DNA of 64,000 nucleotides from JALYNX01 sp963724825. Lineage in GTDB: Bacteria > Actinomycetota > Acidimicrobiia > Spongiisociales > ZC4RG35. The stretch is taken from the NCBI GenBank assembly GCA_963724825.1, contig CAVRWT010000017.1:1-64000 (forward strand), read 5' to 3'. The number at the start of each line of letters is the position of its first letter. Position 1 is the first letter of the stretch. The position numbers and the translations under genes are program-made. This document shows positions 35,714 through 45,213 of the stretch, in pieces. The notes beneath the pieces are model-generated. The model was not told the DNA's origin. It did not search any database and worked only from the letters and a program-made list of their open reading frames with translations.

Positions 35714-36727
35714 TCAACCTGTCTCGACTTTCGCAATGGAAGGCACCGAAGGCTCGGCGCCCCGGCCACCACGGCCAAGTCGGTCGACGATGCCCATGAT
35801 CCCCTCCGGTGAGAGGATCATGATCAGCAGCACCAGGAGACCGATCACTGTGTTGAATCGAGCCTCCGTGATACCGATCTGATCGAGCAGCGGGACGTTT
35901 CGCAAATAGTTATTGGCCAGCACGTAAACCAGGGCGCCAAGCCAAGCACCTTCGAAGTAGGAGATGCCGCCGATCACGGCGATGATGAGGAGATCGAGGG
36001 TGGGACCGATCGAGATCGAAGTCGGATCTATCTGGCCGTTCCACCATATATAGAGAATCCCTGCGCAGCCGGTGACGAATCCGGCAATTACGAACGCCAG
36101 GGTCCGATGCAACGGGACATTGAAGCCAAGTGAGGCCATTCTCACCGGGTCGTCACGGGTCCCCTGCAGGGCCAGCCCGAACGGGGTTCTGGCGATCGCC
36201 TTGAACCCGACATAGGCAACAATCGAAAGGCCCACCGCCGCGTAGTACAGGCGATTGGGGTGTGCATCGAAGAGCGGAGGAGGCCTGATACCGGTGATCC
36301 CCCCGAATCCTGAAAGAGATGTCACCTGGCCGAAGAAGTAGTAGCCGATCACCGCGTAGGTGAGGGTCAGCATCAGGAAATAGATCCCACTCGTTCGGCT
36401 CGCCAAGGCGCCGAGGATCAAAGCGACGACCAGACATATCCCGAGCGCGAAGGCGACGGCAACCCATGGCCCCCAGCCCAGCTTGAGCCCCTTTCCGGAC
36501 TCGGCCACGGCGTTGCCCACCATGAACCCGGCCACACCGAAAATGAGGAATTGGGCTAGCGAGGTCATCCCCCCGTAACGGAACAGGAAGACGATCGAGG
36601 CAGCTGCGATGGCGAGGATCAGGACCCTGGTCATCAGGAACGAGATGAAGAAGTCGGACCCGATCAACGGCAGGGCCACCACCGCTGCAATTACAAGAAG
36701 GAGGGCGATCCGCGACTTGCTCTTCAT
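35714..36727 (-). CDS. livM: ABC transporter permease, LivM type
   Basis: A 337-residue permease with about ten membrane helices. LASRTSGIYFLMLTLTYA is the conserved region preceding the cytosolic coupling loop. The EAA-like loop is ARTPFGLALQGTRDDPVRMA, and GGISYFEGAWLGALVYVL follows. The ATG at 36727 shares a base with the livH stop. Longer frames extending upstream overlap livH and are not credible. Confidence 0.92.
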   Translation of the reverse strand: MKSKSRIALLLVIAAVVALPLIGSDFFISFLMTRVLILAIAAASIVFLFRYGGMTSLAQFLIFGVAGFMVGNAVAESGKGLKLGWGPWVAVAFALGICLVVALILGALASRTSGIYFLMLTLTYAVIGYYFFGQVTSLSGFGGITGIRPPPLFDAHPNRLYYAAVGLSIVAYVGFKAIARTPFGLALQGTRDDPVRMASLGFNVPLHRTLAFVIAGFVTGCAGILYIWWNGQIDPTSISIGPTLDLLIIAVIGGISYFEGAWLGALVYVLANNYLRNVPLLDQIGITEARFNTVIGLLVLLIMILSPEGIMGIVDRLGRGGRGAEPSVPSIAKVETG

Positions 36728-37809
36728 CAGGCAGCCGCCTTCCCGAACAGGCCGTATGGCCTGACAGCCAGCACCACGGCCAGCAGTACGAACGTGAGAA
36801 TGATGCTGTAGAAGGTGAACTCTTGTGGCAGATACGCGGGCGAGAACGAAACCACGAGACCGAACAACAGCGATCCCGCCACTGCGCCCTTTAGGGAGCC
36901 CAGGCCCCCGATGATCACCACCACAAGGGAGTTGAGAAGCCACTGGCCGTCGGCCCCAGGGGCAACTCCGGCGAAAGACGCTCCCATGATCCCTCCGACT
37001 CCGGCCAGGAACGCTCCCACGAAAAAGGTGATCGCGAAAACGGCCATGATGTTGATGCCCAGCGCCCGGACCATGTCCCGGTCGTCGACGCCGGCACGGA
37101 TGACCATGCCCATGCGGGTTCGCCCGAGCCAGAGCCATAGACCCACGCCGACCACGATCGCGATCCCGAGCATGAACAGGCGTGAGGTGGCATACCGTTC
37201 GCCGGCGATCTCGAAGAAGTGGGTGACAGCTCCTGGCCACACCATTCGGGTCGCCAGACCGCCAAACCACGCCAGCATCTGATCGCTGAGAATCACAGCC
37301 ACCGCCAATGTGATCAAGGCCTGGCGGAGCTCCTGGCCTTCGTTCCATCGCAGCAAGACCTGTTGGATCACGATGCCGATCACGGCCGCCACCATGGCGC
37401 CAACCAGGAGAGGCACGAACCAGGCGGCCAGGCTCACATCGGCCGCTTCGATATTGCGGGTCTTGCCAACCATGGTCTGCTGGATCGTGATTCCGATGTA
37501 GGCGGCCATCGCGAACAGCGAACCGTGCGCCATGTTCACGGTGCGCATCAGCCCAAAGATCAGGGTGAAGCCTGAGGCGACCACGAAGAAGAGCCCGGCG
37601 ACAGTGATCCCGTCGAGAAGAGTGACCAGGAATTCGCCTGGCTCCTTGATGGCGGGGCCGGCGGAGGTTCCGTTGGCCAGGAAGAGCACCCAGGCAAGCA
37701 CGAGCAGCAGCGGCACGACCATCAAGCCCAGCACCAGGCGACGCCTCAGCTCTGGCCGGCTACGGGCGGGGGTCAACGTGTCGGATCCGGCAGCGCTCGC
37801 CAGATTCAT
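36727..37809 (-). CDS. livH: ABC transporter permease, LivH type
   Basis: A 360-residue permease with an extra hydrophobic N-terminal segment (about residues 25-50). Family motifs: LFGLMRTVNMAHGSLFAMAAYIG, RTRMGMVIRAGVDDRDMVRAL (coupling loop) and VVVIIGGLGSLKGAVAGSLL. First gene of the leftward arm. It starts at 37809 opposite the isomerase at 37923, so the two arms share the region between. Confidence 0.93.
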   Translation of the reverse strand: MNLASAAGSDTLTPARSRPELRRRLVLGLMVVPLLLVLAWVLFLANGTSAGPAIKEPGEFLVTLLDGITVAGLFFVVASGFTLIFGLMRTVNMAHGSLFAMAAYIGITIQQTMVGKTRNIEAADVSLAAWFVPLLVGAMVAAVIGIVIQQVLLRWNEGQELRQALITLAVAVILSDQMLAWFGGLATRMVWPGAVTHFFEIAGERYATSRLFMLGIAIVVGVGLWLWLGRTRMGMVIRAGVDDRDMVRALGINIMAVFAITFFVGAFLAGVGGIMGASFAGVAPGADGQWLLNSLVVVIIGGLGSLKGAVAGSLLFGLVVSFSPAYLPQEFTFYSIILTFVLLAVVLAVRPYGLFGKAAA

Positions 37810-37833
37810 CTAGTCACCGGCGAGGAAAGTACC

Positions 37834-37872
37834 ACGCCCCACCGGGGCGTGTGTGTACAAACCTGTATACAA
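37834..37872. promoter_or_regulatory. Shared control region with palindromic operators
   Basis: The 113 bp between livH (minus) and the epimerase gene (plus) hold an inverted repeat ACGCCCC-ACC-GGGGCGT (37834-37850), then TGTACA (37854-37859) and the perfect palindrome TGTATACA (37864-37871), ten bases apart start to start. Palindromes of the TGTATACA type are typical targets of GntR/FCD regulators, one of which is encoded in the right arm (40978-41672). A regulator bound here could control both arms. Confidence 0.55.
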
Positions 37873-37922
37873 TTTTCGGCGAGCGGAACCCAGTCTGCTC
37901 CCTACTCCGAGGAGGACCACCG

Positions 37923-38813
37923 ATGCACTTGTCGATGCACAACTGGATGCGAGCGGAGCCCATCGAGGTGACCATCGCCCGGCTGGCGAAGTTCGGATAC
38001 TCCAGTATCGAGATCAGCGGAGAGCCCGACATCTACGACACAAAGCACGTCGGGGGGCTCCTCAAAGACGCCGGTCTGAAATGCTGGGGAGCGGTGACCC
38101 TGATGCTCGGGGAGCGGAACCTGGTCGCCAAAGACGAAGCCCAGCGGGCGGCCTCTGTCAAGTACGTGAAGGACTGCATCACGATGGTGAAGGAGCTCGA
38201 GGGCTACGAGATCACCATCGTTCCGGCCACCGTCGGCAAGATCATCCCCGACGCCTCCCCCGAGGAAGAGTGGAAGTGGGCGGTCGACGGGATGACCGAG
38301 ATCATGGCTCACGCTCTCATCGAGGGGGTCCGCCCATGCATCGAGCCGCTCAATCGTTTCGAGACCTACTTCATCAACCGCGGCGAACAAGCCCTGGCGC
38401 TCGCCGAGGCAACCGGCCCCGACTGTGGGGTGTGTATGGATGCATTTCACATCAACATCGAGGAAGCCGACTGGCGCCAGGCAATCCGGGACGTTGGGCC
38501 CAGGCTCACCGACTTCCATGTCGCTGAGAACAACCGGATGCCCCCGGGCATGGGCGACTACGACTGGAAAGAGGTCGTGTCGATCTTGAGGGAGGTCGGA
38601 TACGACGGCGCGATGACGATGGAGTTCGTGGCTCCGATCGACCGCACCCCGGCCAATCACTATCCGAATGCCATCGAGCACAACCCCCAGGGCATCTCCC
38701 CAGAGCAACTCAAGTTCATCCAGGATCATGGGAGCTCGACGTTGAGTGAGGAGTTCTACGACTGGATGGTCATGAAGGCCAGCGAGCACGTGCTGCCATT
38801 GATCCAAGACTGA
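37923..38813 (+). CDS. Sugar phosphate isomerase/epimerase family TIM barrel
   Basis: A 296-residue xylose isomerase-like TIM barrel. The ATG at 37923 follows GAGGAGG. Predicted metal ligands: Glu in RPCIEPLNRFETYF, Asp/His in CMDAFHINIEEAD, His in DFHVAENNR and Glu in MTMEFVAP. This layout resembles D-tagatose/D-psicose 3-epimerases and hydroxypyruvate isomerases. GMGDYDWKEVVSILREVGYD is the typical C-terminal block. First gene of the rightward arm. Confidence 0.88.
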   Translation: MHLSMHNWMRAEPIEVTIARLAKFGYSSIEISGEPDIYDTKHVGGLLKDAGLKCWGAVTLMLGERNLVAKDEAQRAASVKYVKDCITMVKELEGYEITIVPATVGKIIPDASPEEEWKWAVDGMTEIMAHALIEGVRPCIEPLNRFETYFINRGEQALALAEATGPDCGVCMDAFHINIEEADWRQAIRDVGPRLTDFHVAENNRMPPGMGDYDWKEVVSILREVGYDGAMTMEFVAPIDRTPANHYPNAIEHNPQGISPEQLKFIQDHGSSTLSEEFYDWMVMKASEHVLPLIQD

Positions 38814-38815
38814 GG

Positions 38816-40073
38816 ATGGTCCCCAACGTCGTCATCGTCGGCACCCTCGACACCAAGGGGCCGGAAGTTGCGTACATCCGCGATCGCTTGATCGATCGCG
38901 GATGTACCACGACGGTGGTCGACGTCGGGATTCTCGGAGAGCCCCTCGGCATCGTCCCCGATGTCGATCACGACGCGGTCGCTGCCTATGCAGGATGCGA
39001 ACATCGATGAGGTCCGACAAGCCGGAACCCGGGGACGTGCCGTTGCGCTGATGCGCCAGGCTGTGCGGTCGCTGATGACCGACCTCTATCTACAAGGCAA
39101 GGTCGACGCGGCGATAGGTCTTGGTGGGGCCGAAGGGGCGGTCATGGGAGCGGCGGCGCTGATGATGTTGCCGATCGGCGTCCCCAAGGTGGTCCTCAGC
39201 CCAATCGCCTCCGGGCGCCACGAGTTCGGTCCTCTGGTGGGGACCTCGGACATGATGGTGGTGCACACGGTGGTCGACATCATGGGGCTGAACCCGGTGG
39301 CCACGACGGTGTTCGACAATGTGGCCACCGCGGTGGCGGCGATGGCCTTCGACAACAGCCGGCTCGAGCCTCACGGCTCCGCAAGCCGCCTCGTCGGGGT
39401 CACGATGCTGGGCAATACCACCAAGGCAGTCATGGCCCTCCGCGACCGATTGGCCGAACATGGGTATGAGGCAGTGGTCTTTCACTCCAACGGCGTGGGT
39501 GGACCGGCCATGGAGGAGTTGGCCGAGGCTGGACTGTTCGTGGGGGTGATCGATTTCACTACCAACGAGGTGACCGACCCCATGGTCGGCGGAATCCACG
39601 ACGGCGGCCCTCGCCGCTTGTCGACGGTCGCAGAGCTCGGGATTCCGCAAATCGTGGTCCCCGGGTGCATCGACTTCAGTGTCTTTGCCAGTGGCCAGGT
39701 CCCGTTGGAGCTCGCCGACCGCCCTGTCTACGACCACAACCCGGAGTACACCCTGGTCCGCACACCAGCGAGCCAGATGGCCCAAATCGGGGAGCTCTTC
39801 GCCGAGCGGCTGAACCGTGCCACCGGCCCGCTCCTCATCGCCATCCCCACCAATGGGCTGTCGATACCCAACGTGCCCGACGGCGTCTTCTGGGATCCCG
39901 ACGCCGACGCCGCGTTTGCCACGAGCTTGAGATCCGATCTGCGACCCGACATCACGGTTCGTGAGTTCGACTACCACGTCAACGATCCTCGATTTGGAGA
40001 GGTCATCGCCGACCTGTTCGCCGACCTCCTAAACGAGGCCGGCGCAACGACCCAACTGGAGAAAGCAACATGA
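38816..40073 (+). CDS. Tm-1-like (UPF0261) protein, first copy, one apparent frameshift
   Basis: About 419 residues. The N-terminal Rossmann-like domain opens with VVIVGTLDTKGPEVAYIRDR, the signature of the family of the tomato Tm-1 virus inhibitor, whose N-terminal domain binds ATP. VDAAIGLGGAEGAVMGAAAL and VVLSPIASGRHEFGPLVGTSD follow. The C-terminal domain includes VGVTMLGNTTKAVMALRDRL and VVFHSNGVGGPAMEELAEAG. The frame breaks at the GG of 38993-38994; removing one G gives AYADANIDEV. The bacterial function is unknown. Starts 2 bp after the epimerase stop. Confidence 0.85.
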
Positions 40074-40978
40074 CCACCAACATATTGACCGACGTCACCG
40101 AAGCGGAGCGGGCGTTTCGCGAGCAGTTCGTTTCCTGGAACCTGGCCGAGCTCTCATACGTGGACATCCAGGCCTACCTCGAGGAGAAGGACGTGGTCCT
40201 GGTGCCGATGGCGAGCACAGAGCAGCACGGGCCTCATCTGCCCCTCTATTGCGACACCATCACCGCAATCGAGATTTCGGCTCGGGTCTCACGCTCGATC
40301 GGGGTCCTCCATACCCCGCCCATCTGGACCGGCTACTCGCCGCAACACATGCATCGCCCCGGAGAAGGACGAGGCACGATCACGGTTCGCTCATCGACCC
40401 TTCTGGCCTTGATGGAGGACGTCGCCCGAAGCCTCATCCACCACGGCTTCAACCGGATCATTTTCGTCAACGGGCACGGTTCGAATATCAAGGTCGTCGA
40501 CCCTGTGTTGCGCAAGCTTCGCTACGAGACGGGAGCGCTGATCGGCTTGGTCAAGCCCTACATGGAGCGTTATGTAGGGGTCGTGGAGGGCGTGTTCGAG
40601 AATCCTCCGGAGGAGACCCCCGGCTGGCACTCCAGTGAGTGGGAGACATCGCAATGTCTCGCTTGGAACGAGAAGCTGGTCCGCATGGACAGGGCGAAGC
40701 ACACACCTACGTCGATCCCCGACTTCCTCCCCGAGTCATTCAGGAAGTACGACGGCGCCCCAGATGTCGAGTTCGAGGGCTACACCTACTTCAACTTCCC
40801 GATGGACCATCACGAGTTCACCGAAACGGGCGTGATCGGCAACCCGATGCGCGCGACCAAGGAAAAGGGCGAGGAATCGTTCCGGAGGTATTCGGAGCAC
40901 GTGGCACGGGGCGTCCTGGAGCTGATGAAAGTGCCGGTCAAGGTCGAGAACCGAGAGTTCATCGACCGAGTCTTGTGA
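40070..40978 (+). CDS. Creatininase-family amidohydrolase
   Basis: A 302-residue metal-dependent hydrolase. LVPMASTEQHGPHLPLYCDT carries the family's Glu, His and Asp metal ligands, FVNGHGSNIKVVDPVLRKL has the next His, and ETPGWHSSEWETSQCL supplies the Glu near the substrate. Relatives hydrolyse creatinine, formamidopyrimidines in F420/riboflavin routes, and other cyclic or linear amides. Overlaps the Tm-1-like gene by 4 bp. In this operon it may open an amide or lactam, which is inference. Confidence 0.88.
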   Translation: MTTNILTDVTEAERAFREQFVSWNLAELSYVDIQAYLEEKDVVLVPMASTEQHGPHLPLYCDTITAIEISARVSRSIGVLHTPPIWTGYSPQHMHRPGEGRGTITVRSSTLLALMEDVARSLIHHGFNRIIFVNGHGSNIKVVDPVLRKLRYETGALIGLVKPYMERYVGVVEGVFENPPEETPGWHSSEWETSQCLAWNEKLVRMDRAKHTPTSIPDFLPESFRKYDGAPDVEFEGYTYFNFPMDHHEFTETGVIGNPMRATKEKGEESFRRYSEHVARGVLELMKVPVKVENREFIDRVL

Positions 40979-41672
40979 TGCCAGAGCCGGATCCCACAAC
41001 CGTCACCGACAGGGCGTACGTCCAACTGCGCGAGCTGTTGACGAGCGAGAACGTCCGCCCCGGCGACCATCTGGGGGAGGTCGCCGTCGCCAAGTGGCTC
41101 GGCATCAGCCGCACACCCGTCCGGGCCGCGCTACAGCGGCTCGAACTGGATCAACTCGTGCGCCGCAACCACAACAGTGGCTACTCGGTGGCAGGGCTGA
41201 CATCGGGGACGTCCACGAGATCTGTGACGTCCTCCGTCTCCTCGATACCGCCCTCTTCATCCGAGCGGCGGAAAGCCTCACCGACGAGCAGAGCGACCAC
41301 CTCCAGGAGTGCGTCGAGAGAATGGCGATGGCCGCGTCCCAACGAGACCTGGAGATGTGGTCCACCGCCGATGCTCGATTTCATGAGCTTCTCCAGATGG
41401 CATCGGACCACACTCTTTTCTCCGACATTGCCGAGAAGCAGCGGCGACGACTTCACCGGTTCTGGATGTCGGGCGCCGGCCGGTTGGAGCGTCTGGCCAA
41501 ATGCGCCGACGAGCATTCCTCGATCGCCAAATCGATCGCGGCTTCGGATCATGACGGCATTCGAAGACTCGTCAACGAGCACATCGACCACATGGAGGAG
41601 AGCATGATCCGCCATCTCGAAATGGCGCGTCCCTTCATATCGACGAATGGATCAGCCCTCGATCATGTCTGA
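40978..41672 (+). CDS. GntR-family regulator with FCD domain (apparent frameshift)
   Basis: About 231 residues. Winged helix at residues 10-75 (AYVQLRELLTSENVRPGDHL, VAKWLGISRTPVRAALQRLE), then an all-helical FCD effector domain (EICDVLRLLDTALFIRAAES, ADARFHELLQMASDHTLF, HSSIAKSIAASDHDGIRRLV) with the usual Asp/His metal ligands. One base appears missing near 41198-41202 between the domains. The ATG at 40978 overlaps the creatininase stop (TGATG). Probable local regulator binding at 37.85 kb. Confidence 0.85.
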
Positions 41673-43117
41673 TCCCCGCGCCGACTACCGGACCCGGATG
41701 CTCCGCCATGAGCTCGCGGATGTGGTGGGCGCCAAGAACATCTCGGTCGACTCCGGGGAACTTGCTGCCCAGGCAGCAGATTGGTCGTGGATGTCACAGC
41801 TCTACAGACTCCACGGCATCGAGTTGCCGACGGCCGATGTGATGGTTCGACCCGGAGGGGCCCAAGAGGTGGCCGATGTGATCCGGATAGCCAGTGATCA
41901 TCGTGTCCCGGTGGTGCCGCGTGGCGGTGGGTCCGGCACTCAGGGTGGGACATTTGCCCTGTACGGAGGAATCGCCCTCGACCTGACCCGTATGGACCGC
42001 ATCCTCGAAGTGGACGAGACCAGCTTGGTCGTCAACGTCGAGGCCGGCGTGACCGGCCCCCAACTCGAGGATGCACTCAGCCCTCTTGGCCTCGTCGTGG
42101 CGCACGAGCCTGGCTCATTCCACTTTGGCGCCACCGTCGGCGGCTGGTTGGCAGCTCGAGGGTCCGGCGTCCGATCGACCAAGTACGGCAAGCCCGAAGA
42201 CATGGTGCTTCAGGTCGAGGCAGCCCTACCCCCCGGCCAGCTGGCTTCGACTCCCTCGGTTCCCAATCATGCGGCCGGCCCCGGACTGCTTCAGCTCCTG
42301 GTCGGCTCCGAGGGCACCATGGGAGTCATCACCTCGGCCACCCTCCGCATGGACCCGTTGCCCGAGACCCAGGCATTCCTCACCTACGAGTTTGCGACGG
42401 TGTTCGATGGTCTCGAGGCGGGACGGCGAATCATGACTCAACGCTGGCGCCCCTCCGTGATGCGCCTCTATGACGAAGCCGACCGGGACAAGCTGAACCA
42501 CATTCTGGGCCTGGAACTGACCGGAGCCCTGCTGGTCGTCATCTGCGACGGGGATCAGAGGCTCGTTGACCTCGAATCAGAGGCGATCACCGCGATCTGC
42601 GGCGAGGTCGGCGGAACCTATCTTGGTCCTGGGGGCGCGAAGACCTGGTGGGATGGCAAGTACGAGCCCTACGCCGAAGGCAAGGCGCCAGCTCCCCCGA
42701 CGATCTTCGGCACCACCGACACGGTTTGCACCTTCGACGACATGCCCGACCTCTATCGGGCCAAGCGCAAGAACGTGGAGGAGGGCTTCGCCGAGTATGG
42801 AGCCCAGTACACCGCCCACTTCTCCCATTGGTTCCCGTGGGGCGTGATGGTCTATGACCGGTTCTACATCCATGACTCCCCCAAAGACCCCATGGAGGCT
42901 CTCGATCTCCACGACCGACTTGTGGGACTCGGCGGTTCGCACGTCGCTCGCGCATGGCGGTGTGATCAATGAGCATCACGGCGTCGGGGTCAAGCTCGGC
43001 CGCTTCATGCGTGAGCAACACGGGCCCATGTGGCCTTATCTGCAAGGCATCAAAGATGCCATCGACCCCGACGGCATCCTCAATCCCGGCAAGCTCGGCT
43101 TCGGACCACCCCGATGA
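41665..43117 (+). CDS. FAD-linked oxidase, GlcD/alkylglycerone-phosphate-synthase-like (apparent frameshift)
   Basis: About 483 residues of the VAO/PCMH superfamily. The FAD domain has VVPRGGGSGTQGG, then LVVNVEAGVTGPQLEDALS and HFGATVGGWLAARGSG with STKYGKPED, and LVGSEGTMGVITSATLRMDP. The C-terminal HGGVINEHHGVGVKLGRFMR and DPDGILNPGKLGFG are typical. The frame breaks at GG 42934-42935 and one fewer G restores it. Oxidises an alpha-hydroxy acid or an alcohol; SHWFPWGVMVYDRFYIHD is closest in style to alkylglycerone phosphate synthase. Start could be 41647. Confidence 0.85.
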
Positions 43118-43126
43118 CGGCAAGCC

Positions 43127-43897
43127 TCACGTCAACCGGCGAGCCAACCACCGTCGACGTTGAGGATGGTGCCCGTGACGTACGAGGACGCATCGGACGC
43201 GAGAAACACCGCGGCACCGCCCAGGTCGTCTGGCGCCCCGATCCGACCCATCGGGATCCGCGATTGGATCCATGCACTTCGCTCTGGATCCTGGAAAAGG
43301 CCCTCGGTGAGCTGGGTCCGGAAATAGCCAGGAGCGATGGCGTTGACGCGAACACCCGACTGTGCCCACTCGACCGCCAAGGTCCGCACCACTCCGGCGA
43401 CTCCGCTCTTGGAGGCGGAGTAGGCCGCAGTGTTGGCGATCCCGATGCTCGTCGTCAACGAGCCCACGAAGATGTGGGATCCACCCGAATCCGGCCTCGA
43501 TCTGACGCTTTCCGACCTCCCGGGAGAGGAAGAAGGGCCCTGTCAGATTCACAGCCAGGATCTGTTCCCAGTCGGCGAGTTCGAGGTCCACAGCGGCCCC
43601 TCGACGCTGATGGCCCGCGGCATGGAGCAGGATGTCGACAGGTCCGACGTCGGACCAGGTGTCGGAGACCCACTGCGCGACGGCATCGATGTTGGAGAGG
43701 TCGAACGGTGTCGCCACCACCTCGCATCCCGCGGCGGTCAGCTCCTCGACCGCTTCCGCCAGGTCGTCGGCACTGCGACTGACCAGCACTACCTTCGCCC
43801 CGGCCTGACCAAGCGCGCTTGCCATGGCCTTGCCCAGGCCCCTACTGGCGCCGGTCACGATGGCGGTCCGGCCATCGAGATTGAAGATGTCGTTCAT
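43127..43897 (-). CDS. Short-chain dehydrogenase/reductase (apparent frameshift)
   Basis: About 256 residues. N-terminal TAIVTGASRGLGKAMASALG binds NAD(P); the NAG-like motif appears as LLHAAGHQRRG. After a frame change at the C-run 43484-43486, IFVGSLTTSIGIANTAAYSA supplies the catalytic Ser, and AYSASKSGVAGVVRTLAVEW the Tyr and Lys. The C-terminus is VTGTILNVDGGWLAG. Removing one base gives AGFGGSHIFVGS. It is antisense to the rest of the right arm and divergent from the second Tm-1-like gene. Confidence 0.87.
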   Translation of the reverse strand: MNDIFNLDGRTAIVTGASRGLGKAMASALGQAGAKVVLVSRSADDLAEAVEELTAAGCEVVATPFDLSNIDAVAQWVSDTWSDVGPVDILLHAAGHQRRGAAVDLELADWEQILAVNLTGPFFLSREVGKRQIEAGFGWIPHLRGLVDDEHRDRQHCGLLRLQERSRRSGADLGGRVGTVGCSRQRHRSWLFPDPAHRGPFPGSRAKCMDPIADPDGSDRGARRPGRCRGVSRVRCVLVRHGHHPQRRRWLARRLT

Positions 43898-43987
43898 CGA
43901 TCGTTGGTGGTGACAGCCGACACTCAGTCACCATAACCCGAGCCGTTTTAGCCCGTTGCGCCGGGCCCGACCACGAGAGGAGCACCT

Positions 43988-45213
43988 GTGCCCGACACGC
44001 CCACCGTCCTGCTGATAGGCACGCTTGATACCAAAGGATTCGAGTATGCCTACCTGCGCGACCGCCTCCAGGCGGATGGAGTCAACGTGCTGGTCGTCGA
44101 TGTCGGGATCAACGATCCCAACGGGATCTCACCCGACGTGACACGTCACGAGGTGGCGGCTTCCATCGGGGCCGACGCCAACTCGCTGGCCGCCGCTTCG
44201 GATCGGGGACGGGCTGTGGCCACCATGACCGAGGCCGCTGGAGAATTCGTCTCCAAGCTGTACCGCGAAGGGCGATTCGACGGCATCCTGGCTGCAGGGG
44301 GCTCGGGAGGAACGGCCATAGCCACCCGTGCCATGCAGGCGCTCCCGGTGGGTGTGCCCAAACTGATGCTTTCGACGATGGCTTCGGGGGACACCTCGAG
44401 TTACGTGGGGAGCACCGACATCACGATGATGGCTTCGATCACGGACATCGCCGGGGTCAACTCGATTTCCGCGCAGATCCTCGCCAATGCCGCGGCAGCA
44501 ATGGTCGGGATGGTCAAGGCGGCGCCCATCGAGCTCGAAGGGGCACGGCCCTTGGTCGCAGCCACCATGTTCGGTGTCACCACACCGGCGGTAACCGCGG
44601 CCCGGACCGATCTCGAGGAACGCGGCTACGAAGTGTTGGTATTCCACTGCACCGGCACCGGGGGTAGGGCGATGGAGAACCTGATCGAAGCCGGCTTCTT
44701 CGACGGCGTGCTCGACCTGACCACAACCGAGTTGTGTGACGAGTTGGTGGGCGGTGTCCTCTCGGCCGGGCCCGACCGGATGGGGGCAGCGGCTCGGACC
44801 GGTGTCCCTCAGGTGGTGTCCCTGGGCGCGCTCGACATGGTGAATTTCGGAGCGCCCGACACCGTGCCGGCCAAGTTCGAGGGTCGCGCCATGTACGAGC
44901 ACAACCCTGTCGGTGACGCTGATGCGGACGACACCAGAGGAATCTGCCGAATTGGGCCGTCAGATCGCCGAGAAGCTCTCGGCAGCGACCGGTCCGACCA
45001 CCCTCTTCATCCCGCTGAAGGGGGTCTCGATGATCGCAGTCGAAGGCCAACCGTTCTACGATCCCGACGCCGACGCCGCCCTGTTCGGAGCTATCCGGGA
45101 CAACCTTCTCGGATTCGGTGGACCTGATCGAGATGGACTGCGACATCAACGACCCGTCGTTCGCCAAGGCGATGGCTGACACTTTGGACGGCTACATGAA
45201 GGCCTCGCGATGA
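43988..45213 (+). CDS. Tm-1-like (UPF0261) protein, second copy, two apparent frameshifts
   Basis: About 408 residues, parallel to the copy at 38816. VLLIGTLDTKGFEYAYLRDR opens the ATP-binding domain, FDGILAAGGSGGTAIATRAM and KLMLSTMASGDTSSYVGSTD follow, then VAATMFGVTTPAVTAARTDL and VLVFHCTGTGGRAMENLIEA. The frame breaks at GG 44912-44913 and again at GG 45117-45118; removing one G each time restores the reading to the TGA at 45211. GTG start with AGAGGAG upstream. The stop overlaps the next start (ATGA). The two copies are clearly diverged paralogues. Confidence 0.85.

Noticed and set aside
43909..43932. Inverted repeat GGTGAC...GTCACC upstream of the second Tm-1-like gene
   Set aside because: Arms are only 6 bp with a 12-base spacer, which is expected by chance; it does not resemble the palindromes at 37.86 kb.
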